64,000 nucleotides of DNA from Xanthobacteraceae bacterium. GTDB taxonomy: Bacteria; Pseudomonadota; Alphaproteobacteria; Rhizobiales; Xanthobacteraceae. A program made the position numbers and the translations under genes. Below, piece after piece: positions 43,364 through 52,582 of this stretch (its first letter is position 1; every line of letters begins with the position of its first letter). The stretch lies in the NCBI GenBank assembly GCA_031291445.1, contig JARLJA010000187.1, forward strand, positions 96,943 through 160,942, read 5' to 3'. Below the pieces are notes generated by a model. It did not search any database. It had not been told where the DNA came from and saw nothing but the letters and a program-made list of their open reading frames with translations.

Positions 43364-44284
43364 ATGACGATCAGGTTTGACGGACGCGTCGCGATCGTGA
43401 CCGGCGCGGGCAACGGACTTGGACGCGCGCACGCGCTCGGTCTCGCCGCGCGCGGCGCCAAGGTCGTGGTCAACGATTTTGGCGGCGCCCGCGACGGCAC
43501 CGGCGGCTCGCTCGGGCCGGCCGAGACGGTGGTCGAGGAGATCCGCAAGGCGGGCGGCGAGGCGATGGCCGACGGCGCCGACGTCTCGCGCATGGACCAG
43601 GTCGAGGCCATGGTGGCGAAGGCCACCGCACAATGGGGCAGCGTCGATCTCCTGGTCGCCAATGCTGGCATCCTCCGCGACAAGTCGTTCGCCAAGATGG
43701 AGCCGGACGATTTCCGCAAGGTCATCGATGTCCACCTGATCGGCACCTTCAACTGCTGCAAGGCGGTCTGGAACGGGATGCGCGAGCGCAACTACGGCCG
43801 CATCGTCGTCACCACCTCGAGCTCCGGCCTGTTCGGCAATTTCGGCCAGGCCAATTACGGTGCCGCCAAGGCGGCCATGGCGGGGCTGATGAACGTGCTC
43901 GCCGAGGAGGGCCGCAAGTCCAACATCCGCGTCAACACCATCTCGCCGACCGCGGCGACGCGCATGACCGAGGAACTGCTGCCGCCGGAGGCGCAGGAAC
44001 TGCTCAAGCCCGAGGCGATCACGCCGGCGGTGCTCTACCTGCTGGGCGAGGATGCCCCGACGCGGACCATCATGGGCGCGGGCGCCGGATCCTTCGCCGT
44101 CATCCGGATCATGGAGACCGAAGGTATCAATTTGCCGCCAGTCGACTGGACCCCGGACGCCATCGCGGCTCACTTTGCCGAGATTGCCGACCCATCCCAG
44201 GCCAAGGCGCTGGAAGGCGCGTTCCAGCAGACCCAAAAATATGTCGCCCAGGCTATGGCGAGGCTCGGTCAGGCCAATAAATAA
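43364..44284 (+). CDS. SDR 3-hydroxyacyl-CoA dehydrogenase (MFE-2 type)
   Basis: A 306-residue short-chain dehydrogenase similar to the dehydrogenase domain of peroxisomal multifunctional enzyme 2, which is (R)-specific. Cofactor motif TGAGNGLGRAHA (13-24), NDFGG (37-41), NAG near 100, and the catalytic S152, Y165, K169. Together with the MaoC hydratase upstream it forms an (R)-hydroxyacyl-CoA beta-oxidation pair. GAGAGGAAAGG precedes the ATG. Confidence 0.9.
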   Translation: MTIRFDGRVAIVTGAGNGLGRAHALGLAARGAKVVVNDFGGARDGTGGSLGPAETVVEEIRKAGGEAMADGADVSRMDQVEAMVAKATAQWGSVDLLVANAGILRDKSFAKMEPDDFRKVIDVHLIGTFNCCKAVWNGMRERNYGRIVVTTSSSGLFGNFGQANYGAAKAAMAGLMNVLAEEGRKSNIRVNTISPTAATRMTEELLPPEAQELLKPEAITPAVLYLLGEDAPTRTIMGAGAGSFAVIRIMETEGINLPPVDWTPDAIAAHFAEIADPSQAKALEGAFQQTQKYVAQAMARLGQANK

Positions 44285-44406
44285 CCAACAGGATATCAAA
44301 TCGGGGCAGGCAGTTACGATCGGGATTTGCGATCGCAGCATAACTTGGACACCCTTGATAGGGACTGCATCATCCTTCAGCGTTCGTTTGTTGAATCGCA
44401 GGTAGG
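44285..44406 (+). promoter_or_regulatory. Upstream region of the fds operon
   Basis: A perfect 10-bp palindrome TGCGATCGCA at 44328-44337 precedes a candidate promoter TTGGAC (44345-44350), 17 bases, CATCAT (44368-44373). The palindrome may be a LysR-type site controlling formate dehydrogenase. The -10 is weak, so the start of transcription is uncertain. Confidence 0.4.
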
Positions 44407-44925
44407 ATGCCCGAGATGGACGTCGTTGATGCCAGGACCGCGGCGTCCCACCGCTCGCAAGGCGAGCGATGGGACGAGGCGCGCGCGCTCGAAATCATAA
44501 CTGAAATCAAGGCGTTGGACGGAGCGACGCTGCCGATCTTGCATGCCCTGCAGGAGGCCTTCGGCTATGTCCCGGAGGAAGCCGTCGCCTTGGTCGCGGC
44601 GCAGCTCAACCTGTCGCGGGCGGACGTCTACGGCGTGATTTCCTTTTATCACGACTTTCGCCGGCACCCGGCCGGCCGTCACGTCGTCAAGCTCTGTGGC
44701 GCCGAGGCCTGCCAGTCCATGGGCGGGGCGGAGCTTGCGAGCTGCGCCGAGCGCAAACTCGGCATCAGGATGGGCGAGACCACGGCCGACGGGCGGGTGA
44801 CCCTGGAGCCGGTCTACTGCCTCGGTCTTTGCGCGGTGGCGCCGTCGGCCATGGTGGACGGCAAGCTGGTCGGCCGGCTGGACGAGACCAGCGTCGAAAC
44901 CCTGCTGGCGGGATTGGAAGCATGA
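44407..44925 (+). CDS. fdsG: Formate dehydrogenase gamma subunit FdsG
   Basis: A 172-residue NuoE-like [2Fe-2S] subunit. Cluster ligands are C97, C102, C138 and C142 (LCGAEACQS; YCLGLCAVAPS). In the soluble NAD-linked molybdenum formate dehydrogenase it takes part in electron flow near FdsB. ATG 44407 or ATG 44416 (better spaced from AGGTAGG) may be the start. Its stop overlaps fdsB in an ATGA. Confidence 0.93.
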   Translation: MPEMDVVDARTAASHRSQGERWDEARALEIITEIKALDGATLPILHALQEAFGYVPEEAVALVAAQLNLSRADVYGVISFYHDFRRHPAGRHVVKLCGAEACQSMGGAELASCAERKLGIRMGETTADGRVTLEPVYCLGLCAVAPSAMVDGKLVGRLDETSVETLLAGLEA

Positions 44926-46478
44926 CGGTGCAGATCTTCCTGTCGCGTGATGCCGCGTCGGTCGCCGTCGGCGCCGACGACGTTGCCGCAGTGCTGGCCC
45001 GTGAGGCGGAGCGCCGGGGTATTGCGATCGAGCTGATCCGGACCGGCTCGCGCGGGCTGTGCTGGCTCGAGCCGCTGGTTGAGGTCGCAACCCCCGCGGG
45101 ACGGGTGGCCTACGGGCCGGTCAGTGCGGCGGATGTCGCCTCGCTGCTCGACAGCATTGCCGGCAGCGGCGACCATCCGCTGCGCCAGGGCCTCACCGCG
45201 GAGATCCCCTGGCTCAAGCGCCAGACCCGTTTCACCTTCGCCCGCTGCGGCGTGATCGATCCGCGGTCGATCGACGACTATCGCAGCCACGGCGGCTTGG
45301 TGGGTCTCGAGGCCGCGCTGTCGATCGGTCCCGAGGCCGTCCTCGACCGCGTGGTGCAATCCGGCCTGCGCGGACGCGGCGGCGCCGGCTTCCCGACCGG
45401 AATCAAGTGGAAGACCGTGGCGCAGGCGGCCGGTCCGCAGAAATACATCGTCTGCAACGCCGACGAAGGGGATTCCGGCACGTTCGCCGATCGCATGTTG
45501 ATGGAGGGCGATCCCTTCCTTCTGATCGAGGGCATGGCGATCGCCGGGATCGCCGTGGGCGCGACCCGCGGCTTCATCTACATCCGCTCCGAATATCCGC
45601 ACGCCATCGCGGCGCTCAATGCCGCGACGGCGAGCGCGCGGCGTGCCGGCGTGCTCGGGCAGTCGGTGGCCGGCTCCAAATATGCTTTCGATCTGGAGGT
45701 CAGGGTCGGAGCCGGGGCCTATGTCTGCGGCGAGGAAACCGCGTTGCTGGAGAGCCTGGAAGGGCGGCGCGGCCAGGTGCGGGCCAAGCCTCCGCTTCCC
45801 GCGCACCGCGGCCTGTTCGGCGCTCCGACGGTCATCAACAATATGCTGTCGCTCGCGGCCATTCCGTTCATTATCGCGGAAGGTCCGAAGGCCTACGCCG
45901 ATGTGGGTTTCGGGCGCTCCCGCGGTACCATGCCGATCCAGATCGCCGGCAACGTCAAGCATGGCGGGCTGTTCGAGGCCGCCTTCGGCCTGACGCTGGG
46001 CGAAATCGTCGACGATATCGGCGGCGGCACGCTGAGCGGCCGGCCGGTGCGCGCGGTCCAGGTCGGCGGCCCGCTGGGGGCCTATTTCCCACGGCAGCTG
46101 TTCGACACGCCGTTCGACTACGAGGCGTTTGCGGCGCGTGACGGCCTGATCGGCCATGGCGGAGTGGTCGTGTTCGACGATCGCGTTGACATGGCGGCGC
46201 AGGCGCGGTTCGCGCTGGAGTTCTGCGCCATCGAGTCTTGCGGCAAGTGCACGCCGTGCCGGATCGGCTCCACCCGCGGCGTCGAGACCGTCGACAGGAT
46301 CCGCGGGCGGCATGACGTGACCGCCAACGTCGCGTTGCTGCAGGATCTCTGCCAGACCATGAAGCTGGGTTCGCTGTGCGCGCTCGGCGGCTTCACGCCT
46401 TATCCGGTGATGAGCGCGCTGAAGTATTTTCCGGAGGATTTCGGCGTCGCGGCGGTTCATTCCGACGCCGCCGAATAG
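44922..46478 (+). CDS. fdsB: Formate dehydrogenase beta subunit FdsB
   Basis: A 518-residue NuoF-like subunit carrying FMN, the NAD site and a [4Fe-4S] cluster. GLRGRGGAGFPTGIKWK near 148-164 binds FMN/NADH, and the cluster ligands are C440, C443, C446 and C486 (SCGKCTPCR). The N-terminal about 100 residues are a thioredoxin-like domain as in NuoF-type diaphorases. ATG 44922 overlaps the fdsG stop; the in-frame start at 44829 would lie inside fdsG. Confidence 0.94.
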   Translation: MTVQIFLSRDAASVAVGADDVAAVLAREAERRGIAIELIRTGSRGLCWLEPLVEVATPAGRVAYGPVSAADVASLLDSIAGSGDHPLRQGLTAEIPWLKRQTRFTFARCGVIDPRSIDDYRSHGGLVGLEAALSIGPEAVLDRVVQSGLRGRGGAGFPTGIKWKTVAQAAGPQKYIVCNADEGDSGTFADRMLMEGDPFLLIEGMAIAGIAVGATRGFIYIRSEYPHAIAALNAATASARRAGVLGQSVAGSKYAFDLEVRVGAGAYVCGEETALLESLEGRRGQVRAKPPLPAHRGLFGAPTVINNMLSLAAIPFIIAEGPKAYADVGFGRSRGTMPIQIAGNVKHGGLFEAAFGLTLGEIVDDIGGGTLSGRPVRAVQVGGPLGAYFPRQLFDTPFDYEAFAARDGLIGHGGVVVFDDRVDMAAQARFALEFCAIESCGKCTPCRIGSTRGVETVDRIRGRHDVTANVALLQDLCQTMKLGSLCALGGFTPYPVMSALKYFPEDFGVAAVHSDAAE

Positions 46479-46489
46479 GAGGACGTGCC

Positions 46490-49366
46490 ATGACACAAGT
46501 CCAGAGCATCGACTTCGGCACCCCGCCGTCGAAAGCGACCAAGACGGTGACCCTCACCATCGATGGCAGCCGCGTGGTGGTTCCCGAAGGAACCTCGATC
46601 ATGCGGGCGGCGATGGACGCCGGCACCCAGATTCCGAAGCTTTGCGCCACCGACATGCTCGATGCGTTCGGGTCGTGCCGGCTGTGCCTGGTCGAAATCG
46701 AGGGGCGGGCCGGCACGCCGGCCTCGTGCACGACCCCGGTCACCGAGGGCATGGTGGTCCGGACCCAGACCGAGCGGCTCAAGCAGCTGCGGCGCGGCGT
46801 GATGGAGCTCTACATCTCGGATCATCCGCTGGACTGCCTGACCTGCGCCGCCAACGGCGACTGCGAGCTGCAGGACATGGCGGGCGCGGTGGGCCTGCGC
46901 GAAGTCCGTTACGGCGACGGCGGCAAGAACCACTTCGTCGAGCCGAGCACGGCGGCGCCCAACGCGGACTGGCTCTGCAAGGACGAGTCGAATCCGTATT
47001 TCACCTATGATCCCTCCAAGTGCATCGTGTGCTCGCGCTGCGTGCGGGCCTGCGAGGAAGTCCAGGGCACCTTCGCGCTGACCATCGCCGGGCGAGGCTT
47101 CGACAGCCGGGTGTCGCCGGGGGCGCAGCAGTCGTTCATGGAATCGGAATGCGTGTCCTGCGGCGCCTGCGTGCAGGCCTGTCCGACCGCGACCTTGATC
47201 GAGAAGTCCGTCGAGAAGATCGGTACGCCGGATCGCTCCGTGGTGACGACATGCGCCTATTGCGGCGTCGGCTGTTCGTTCGAGGCCGAGGTGCGCGGCG
47301 AGGAAGTCGTGCGCATGACGCCCTACAAGGACGGCAAGGCCAATCGCGGCCACTCCTGCGTCAAGGGACGTTTCGCCTGGGGCTATGCCACGCACCGCGA
47401 GCGCATTCTCGAGCCGATGATCCGCAACAAGGTGACGGATCCCTGGCGCACGGTCAGCTGGGACGAGGCGCTCGGCTACGCAGCGTCCGAGTTCGCGCGA
47501 ATCCGCGACACGTACGGCAAGCGCGCGCTGGGCGGCATCACGTCGTCGCGCTGCACCAACGAGGAAACCTATCTGGTGCAGAAGCTGGTGCGCGGTGGCT
47601 TCGGCAACAACAACGTCGACACCTGCGCCCGCGTCTGCCATTCACCGACCGGCTACGGCCTGTCGACCACCTTCGGCACCTCGGCGGGGACCCAGGACTT
47701 CGACTCGGTCGAGCACGCCGACGTCGTGGTCGTGATCGGCGCCAACCCGACCGACGGACACCCGGTGTTCGCCTCCCGCCTGAAGCGGCGGCTGCGCCAG
47801 GGTGCCAAGCTGATCGTGATCGATCCGCGCCGGATCGACCTCGTCCGTTCGCCGCACGTCGAGGCGGCCTATCATCTGCCGCTGATGCCGGGAACCAACG
47901 TCGCCGTGCTGACGGCAATGGCGCATGTGATCGTGACCGAGGGGCTGGCCAACGAGACGTTCGTGCGTGAGCGCTGCGACTGGGACGAGTTTCAGGACTG
48001 GGCGACCTTCGTGTCGCTGCCGCAGAACAGTCCCGAGGCGACCGCGATCAAGACCGGCGTCGATCCCAACGACGTCCGGGCGGCAGCGCGGATGTACGCC
48101 ACCGGCGGCAACGGCGCGATCTATTACGGGCTCGGCGTCACCGAGCACAGCCAGGGATCGACCACCGTGATGGCGATCGCCAACCTGGCGATGGCGACCG
48201 GCAATATCGGCCGGCCCGGCGTCGGCGTGAATCCGCTGCGCGGCCAGAACAACGTCCAGGGCTCCTGCGACATGGGCTCGTTCCCGCACGAGCTGCCGGG
48301 CTACCGCCACATCTCCGGAGACGCGGTGCGCCATTCGTTCGAGGCGCTGTGGGGGGTGACGCTCGAGCCGGAGCCGGGCCTGCGCATTCCCAACATGCTC
48401 GATGCCGCCGTGGAGGGCACCTTCAAGGCGCTCTATATCCAGGGCGAGGATATTCTCCAGTCCGATCCGGACACCAAGCACGTCGCCGCCGGGCTGGCGG
48501 CGATGGAATGCGTGATCGTGCACGACCTGTTCCTCAACGAGACCGCCAACTACGCCCACGTCTTCCTGCCGGGCTCGACCTTCCTCGAGAAGAACGGGAC
48601 CTTCACCAATGCCGAGCGCCGGATTCAGCGCGTCCGACGCGTGATGAGCCCGCGCAACGGCATGGAAGACTGGGAGGTGACGATCGCGCTCGCCAAGGCG
48701 ATGGGATACGACATGGCCTACGACCATCCCTCGCAGATCATGGACGAAATCGCGGCTCTGACGCCGACCTTCGCCGGCGTGTCCTACGCCAGGCTCGACG
48801 AACTCGGCTCGGTGCAGTGGCCGTGCAATGAAAAGGCGCCGGAAGGCTCGCCGGTCATGCATATCGACGGCTTCGTCCGCGGCAAGGGCAAGTTCGTCGT
48901 CACCGAATATATTCCGACCGACGAGCGCACCGGGCCACGCTTCCCGTTGCTGCTGACCACCGGCCGCATCCTGAGCCAGTACAATGTCGGCGCCCAGACC
49001 CGGCGCACCGACAACGTGGCGTGGCACGCCGAGGACCGCCTCGAGATCCATCCGCACGACGCCGAGCAGCGTGGGGTGCTCGATGGCGACTGGGTCAAGA
49101 TCTCGAGCCGTTCGGGCGACACCACGCTGCGCGCGCTGATCACCGACCGGGTGGCGCCGGGCGTGGTCTATACGACCTTCCATCATCCCGACACCCAGGC
49201 CAATGTGATCACCACGGACTTCTCCGACTGGGCAACCAACTGCCCGGAATACAAGGTCACCGCGGTGCAGGTCGCGCCGTCGAACGGTCCGAGCAGCTGG
49301 CAGAAGAGCTACGACGAGTTTGCCCGGCAGTCCCGACGGATCGTGCCGTCGGAAGCGGCGGAGTGA
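46490..49366 (+). CDS. fdsA: Formate dehydrogenase alpha subunit FdsA
   Basis: A 958-residue catalytic subunit oxidising formate to CO2 at a bis-MGD molybdenum site. N-terminal [2Fe-2S] domain (C52, C63, C66, C80), a His-Cys3 cluster (HPLDCLTCAANGDC from H112), two ferredoxin-type [4Fe-4S] clusters (about 178-231), a further [4Fe-4S] cluster (C255, C258, C262, C290), and the Mo-ligand region with C379 and H384 in DTCARVCHS. AGGAGG precedes ATG 46490. The NAD-dependent FdsABG enzyme is cytoplasmic; no Tat signal is present. Confidence 0.95.
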   Translation: MTQVQSIDFGTPPSKATKTVTLTIDGSRVVVPEGTSIMRAAMDAGTQIPKLCATDMLDAFGSCRLCLVEIEGRAGTPASCTTPVTEGMVVRTQTERLKQLRRGVMELYISDHPLDCLTCAANGDCELQDMAGAVGLREVRYGDGGKNHFVEPSTAAPNADWLCKDESNPYFTYDPSKCIVCSRCVRACEEVQGTFALTIAGRGFDSRVSPGAQQSFMESECVSCGACVQACPTATLIEKSVEKIGTPDRSVVTTCAYCGVGCSFEAEVRGEEVVRMTPYKDGKANRGHSCVKGRFAWGYATHRERILEPMIRNKVTDPWRTVSWDEALGYAASEFARIRDTYGKRALGGITSSRCTNEETYLVQKLVRGGFGNNNVDTCARVCHSPTGYGLSTTFGTSAGTQDFDSVEHADVVVVIGANPTDGHPVFASRLKRRLRQGAKLIVIDPRRIDLVRSPHVEAAYHLPLMPGTNVAVLTAMAHVIVTEGLANETFVRERCDWDEFQDWATFVSLPQNSPEATAIKTGVDPNDVRAAARMYATGGNGAIYYGLGVTEHSQGSTTVMAIANLAMATGNIGRPGVGVNPLRGQNNVQGSCDMGSFPHELPGYRHISGDAVRHSFEALWGVTLEPEPGLRIPNMLDAAVEGTFKALYIQGEDILQSDPDTKHVAAGLAAMECVIVHDLFLNETANYAHVFLPGSTFLEKNGTFTNAERRIQRVRRVMSPRNGMEDWEVTIALAKAMGYDMAYDHPSQIMDEIAALTPTFAGVSYARLDELGSVQWPCNEKAPEGSPVMHIDGFVRGKGKFVVTEYIPTDERTGPRFPLLLTTGRILSQYNVGAQTRRTDNVAWHAEDRLEIHPHDAEQRGVLDGDWVKISSRSGDTTLRALITDRVAPGVVYTTFHHPDTQANVITTDFSDWATNCPEYKVTAVQVAPSNGPSSWQKSYDEFARQSRRIVPSEAAE

Positions 49367-50190
49367 GAGTGACGGATCCGGTCTTCGTCGCCGAGCGCCA
49401 GGTCTGGCGCGCTTCCGCCGGTTTCAGTGCCGGCGGCCGCGCCATCCCGGAGGAGACCGCGGTGTCGCTGTCCTACGACGGCGGCACCTTTGTCGTCATG
49501 ATGACGACGCCGCGCGACCTCGAGGATTTCGCCGTCGGCTTCAGCCTCTCCGAGGGCGTCGTCACCTCGCCGCGGCAGATCACGTCGCTCGATCTCGTGC
49601 CCCTCGACACCGGTATCGACGTGCAGATGTGGCTCGACGCCCCGCAGGCGGAAGCGCTGCGTCAGCGCCGGCGGCATATTGCTGGACCGACCGGGTGCGG
49701 CCTGTGCGGGATCGACTCGATCGCCGAGGCGGTCAGGCCGGCGGCGATCGTCGGTGCCGGCCTCACGGTTTCGCCGCAGCAGATCATGGCTGCGATGGCG
49801 GCGCTGCCGCCGCTGCAGGTTCTCAACATCGCGACCCGCGCCGTGCATGCTGCGGCGTTCTGGCATCCGCACAGCGGCATTGTTGCGTTGCGGGAAGATG
49901 TCGGACGTCACAACGCGCTCGACAAGCTCGTCGGCGCACTTGCGAGGCAGTCGCAGTCCGGCGCCGAGGGTGTGGTGCTGCTCACCAGCCGCGTTTCGGT
50001 TGAAATGGTGCAAAAGACCGCCGCGATGGGAGCCTCGATCCTGGTCTCGGTGTCCGCGCCGACGGCGCTCGCTGTTCGCACTGCACAAGCCGCCAACATC
50101 ACGCTGTGCGCGATTGCGCGCGCCGACGGCTTCGAAGTATTTTCTCACCCGCACCGCATTTCCTCGGGAGCTTCGTCGGATGTCGCCTGA
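49363..50190 (+). CDS. fdhD: FdhD sulfurtransferase for formate dehydrogenase
   Basis: A 275-residue maturation protein (FdsC type) that delivers sulfur to the molybdenum cofactor of formate dehydrogenase. The CGxCG-type motif GCGLCG gives C112 and C115. The HSGIVALREDVGRHNALDK region near 163-182 is conserved in FdhD. A GTG start at 49363 overlaps the fdsA stop (GTGA); GTG 49369 is an alternative. Confidence 0.92.
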   Translation: MRVTDPVFVAERQVWRASAGFSAGGRAIPEETAVSLSYDGGTFVVMMTTPRDLEDFAVGFSLSEGVVTSPRQITSLDLVPLDTGIDVQMWLDAPQAEALRQRRRHIAGPTGCGLCGIDSIAEAVRPAAIVGAGLTVSPQQIMAAMAALPPLQVLNIATRAVHAAAFWHPHSGIVALREDVGRHNALDKLVGALARQSQSGAEGVVLLTSRVSVEMVQKTAAMGASILVSVSAPTALAVRTAQAANITLCAIARADGFEVFSHPHRISSGASSDVA

Positions 50191-50401
50191 TAAGCTGATC
50201 TACATGGCCAATCAGATCGGAGCCTTTTTCAAGAGCCAGGGCGAGGGCAAGGCGCCGGCGGGGATCGCCGACCATATCAACCGGTTCTGGGAGCCACGCA
50301 TGCGGTCCGCGATCCTGGCCTATTGGGAAACCGGGGGCGAGAAGCTCGATCCGGCCGTGCGCGACGCCATGAAGGCGGTGAAACGACCAGCATCGAACTG
50401 A
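50180..50401 (+). CDS. fdsD: Formate dehydrogenase delta subunit FdsD
   Basis: A 73-residue small protein (MSPDKLIYMANQIGAFFKSQ, then HINRFWEPRMR near 33-43), characteristic of FdsD, required for full activity or maturation of FDH in relatives. It overlaps the end of fdhD by 11 bases; GGAG lies upstream. Last gene of the fdsGBA-fdhD-fdsD operon. Confidence 0.92.
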   Translation: MSPDKLIYMANQIGAFFKSQGEGKAPAGIADHINRFWEPRMRSAILAYWETGGEKLDPAVRDAMKAVKRPASN

Positions 50402-50470
50402 CAAAGAATAAAAACAACCTGAGGTAGAAGGCGGACCGCCACAACGGCGGCCGTATGGGGGAGAGAAACG

Positions 50471-52123
50471 ATGGTAAGTATCGACAGCGCCGGGGCCGCG
50501 CCCGCCGCGATGGGGGGCATCCTCGACCGCGATCGTACGATCGCGACGGCAGGCTTCAACCGCTGGATGGTGCCGCCGGCGGCGCTCTGCATTCACCTCT
50601 GCATCGGCATGGCCTACGGCTTCAGCGTGTTCTGGCTGCCGCTGTCGCGCGCGATCGGGCTCGACAAGCCGAAGGCCTGCCCCGACATCTCGATTGTCCA
50701 GGAACTGGTAACGACCACCTGCGACTGGAAGGTCGCCAGTCTCGGCTGGATGTACACTCTGTTCTTCGTCATTCTCGGCGTGTCGGCGGCGCTCTGGGGC
50801 GGCTGGCTGGAGCGCGCGGGTCCGCGCAAGGCGGGTGTCGTTGCCGCGATATGCTGGAGCGGCGGCCTGCTGCTCGGTGCCATCGGCGTCTACCTGCATC
50901 AGCTTTGGCTGCTCTGGCTCGGCTCGGGAGTGATCGGCGGCGTCGGCCTCGGCCTCGGCTACATCTCGCCGGTGTCGACGCTGGTGAAATGGTTCCCGGA
51001 TCGTCGCGGGATGGCCACCGGCATGGCCATCATGGGCTTCGGCGGCGGTGCCATGATCGGCGCGCCGCTGGCCAACCTGCTGATCAACCATTTCAAGACC
51101 CCGACTTCGGTCGGCGTCTGGGAGACCTTCCTGGCGATGGGAGCGATCTATTTCGTATTCATGCTGGTCGGCGCATTCGGCTATCGCGTGCCGCCCGCCG
51201 GATGGCGTCCGGAAGGCTGGATGCCGCCGAGCGAGGGGCGGACCATGATCACCCAGCATCACGTCCACCTCGACGATGCGCACAAGACGCCGCAGTTCTG
51301 GCTGATCTGGTGGGTGCTGTGCCTGAACGTATCGGCCGGCATCGGCGTGATCGGCATGGCCTCGCCGATGCTGCAGGAGATCTTCGCCGGCTCGCTGATC
51401 GGCCTGCCTGACGTCAAGTTCAACGCGTTGAGTGCGGAACAGAAGGTTGCCATCGCCGGCATTGCCGCCGGCTTCACCGGTCTGCTGTCGCTGTTCAACA
51501 TCGGCGGGCGTTTCTTCTGGGCCTCGCTGTCGGATTACATCGGGCGCAAGAATACCTATTACGTATTCTTCCTGCTTGGCATCGCGCTCTATGCGCTGGC
51601 GCCATCCGCGGCGGCGATCGGCTCCAAACTGCTGTTCGCCGGGTCGTTCTGCATCATCCTGTCGATGTATGGCGGCGGCTTCGCCACCGTGCCGGCCTAT
51701 CTCGCCGACATGTTCGGCACCCAGTATGTCGGCGCCATCCACGGGCGGCTGCTGACCGCGTGGTCGACCGCCGGCATCATCGGCCCGGTGGTGGTGAACT
51801 ACATCCGCGAAGCCCAGCTCGCGGCCGGCGTGCCGCGCGACCAGCTCTACAACTTCACCATGTACATCCTCTGTGCGATGCTGGTGGCTGGCCTGATCTG
51901 CAACTATCTCATCAAACCGGTCGATCCGAAGTGGTATATGAGCCCCGAAGCGGTTGCCGGGGCGCAGGCCAGCGCGGCCTCGGGCGCTTCCGTGCCCTCC
52001 GGCTCGTTCGGCATCGGGCGCGGCGGGCTCAGTGCGCCCGCCTTGCTGTTCTGGGCGGTGGTGGGCATTCCACTGGCATGGGGAATCTGGAAAACGCTGG
52101 AAGGCGCGATCAAGATCTTCTGA
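50471..52123 (+). CDS. OFA-family MFS carrier (oxalate/formate type)
   Basis: A 550-residue major facilitator of the oxalate:formate antiporter family. About 12 membrane helices; signature stretches are CIHLCIGMAYGFSVFW near 35-50, WFPDRRGMATGMAIMGFGGGA near 176-197 and RFFWASLSDYIGRK near 350-363. An extra C-terminal membrane helix (about 517-540) follows a small-residue-rich linker. Located 69 bases after fdsD with its own GGGGAGAG, it may move formate or oxalate for the dehydrogenase, but OFA carriers have varied substrates and no oxalyl-CoA genes are here. Confidence 0.87.
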   Translation: MVSIDSAGAAPAAMGGILDRDRTIATAGFNRWMVPPAALCIHLCIGMAYGFSVFWLPLSRAIGLDKPKACPDISIVQELVTTTCDWKVASLGWMYTLFFVILGVSAALWGGWLERAGPRKAGVVAAICWSGGLLLGAIGVYLHQLWLLWLGSGVIGGVGLGLGYISPVSTLVKWFPDRRGMATGMAIMGFGGGAMIGAPLANLLINHFKTPTSVGVWETFLAMGAIYFVFMLVGAFGYRVPPAGWRPEGWMPPSEGRTMITQHHVHLDDAHKTPQFWLIWWVLCLNVSAGIGVIGMASPMLQEIFAGSLIGLPDVKFNALSAEQKVAIAGIAAGFTGLLSLFNIGGRFFWASLSDYIGRKNTYYVFFLLGIALYALAPSAAAIGSKLLFAGSFCIILSMYGGGFATVPAYLADMFGTQYVGAIHGRLLTAWSTAGIIGPVVVNYIREAQLAAGVPRDQLYNFTMYILCAMLVAGLICNYLIKPVDPKWYMSPEAVAGAQASAASGASVPSGSFGIGRGGLSAPALLFWAVVGIPLAWGIWKTLEGAIKIF

Positions 52124-52207
52124 GCCGCGATGAAAGCTCCGGGATGGCCGCGTGCCGTCCCGGTCCCGGCAATCCGATGGTTTCGACATTCTCGAGGAGT
52201 TCAATTG

Positions 52208-52474
52208 ATGTCTCGCACCGGCAACTGTCTCGCGGCCGTGCTGATTCTCGTCGCAACCCTGGCGACGGCCTGGGCTGAAACCCCGGCGCCTGCGCCCACC
52301 CCGGCGACAACCACCTCCAAGCTCAAGCTCACCCGCGAGAAGCTCAAGGAGTGGCGCCTGAAATGGAGCGCCAACCACGCCAGGCTGGTCGCCTGCCGCA
52401 AGGACGTCAAGGCCAAGGGCCTGATCGGCGACGACCGCTGGTTCTACATTGAAGACTGCATGGGCAAGAGCTGA
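52208..52474 (+). CDS. Small secreted PsiF-like protein
   Basis: An 88-residue protein with a signal peptide (MSRTGNCLAAVLILVATLAT, cleaved near AWA-ET), a Pro/Thr-rich linker, and a basic helical domain with two cysteines (ACRKDVKAKGL...EDCMGKS), similar in pattern to PsiF repeats. GAGGAG lies 8 bases before ATG 52208. It follows the OFA carrier and may be periplasmic. Function unknown. Confidence 0.72.
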   Translation: MSRTGNCLAAVLILVATLATAWAETPAPAPTPATTTSKLKLTREKLKEWRLKWSANHARLVACRKDVKAKGLIGDDRWFYIEDCMGKS

Positions 52475-52582
52475 GCCGTCCGGCGATCCGGGCCGCTGAT
52501 GGGCGGTCGCGGCCAACAAGTGGCTTGGCTGGATCGCCCCGCTGGTCGATAAGCGGGCGATGATCACCTTGCCAACGCGGCC

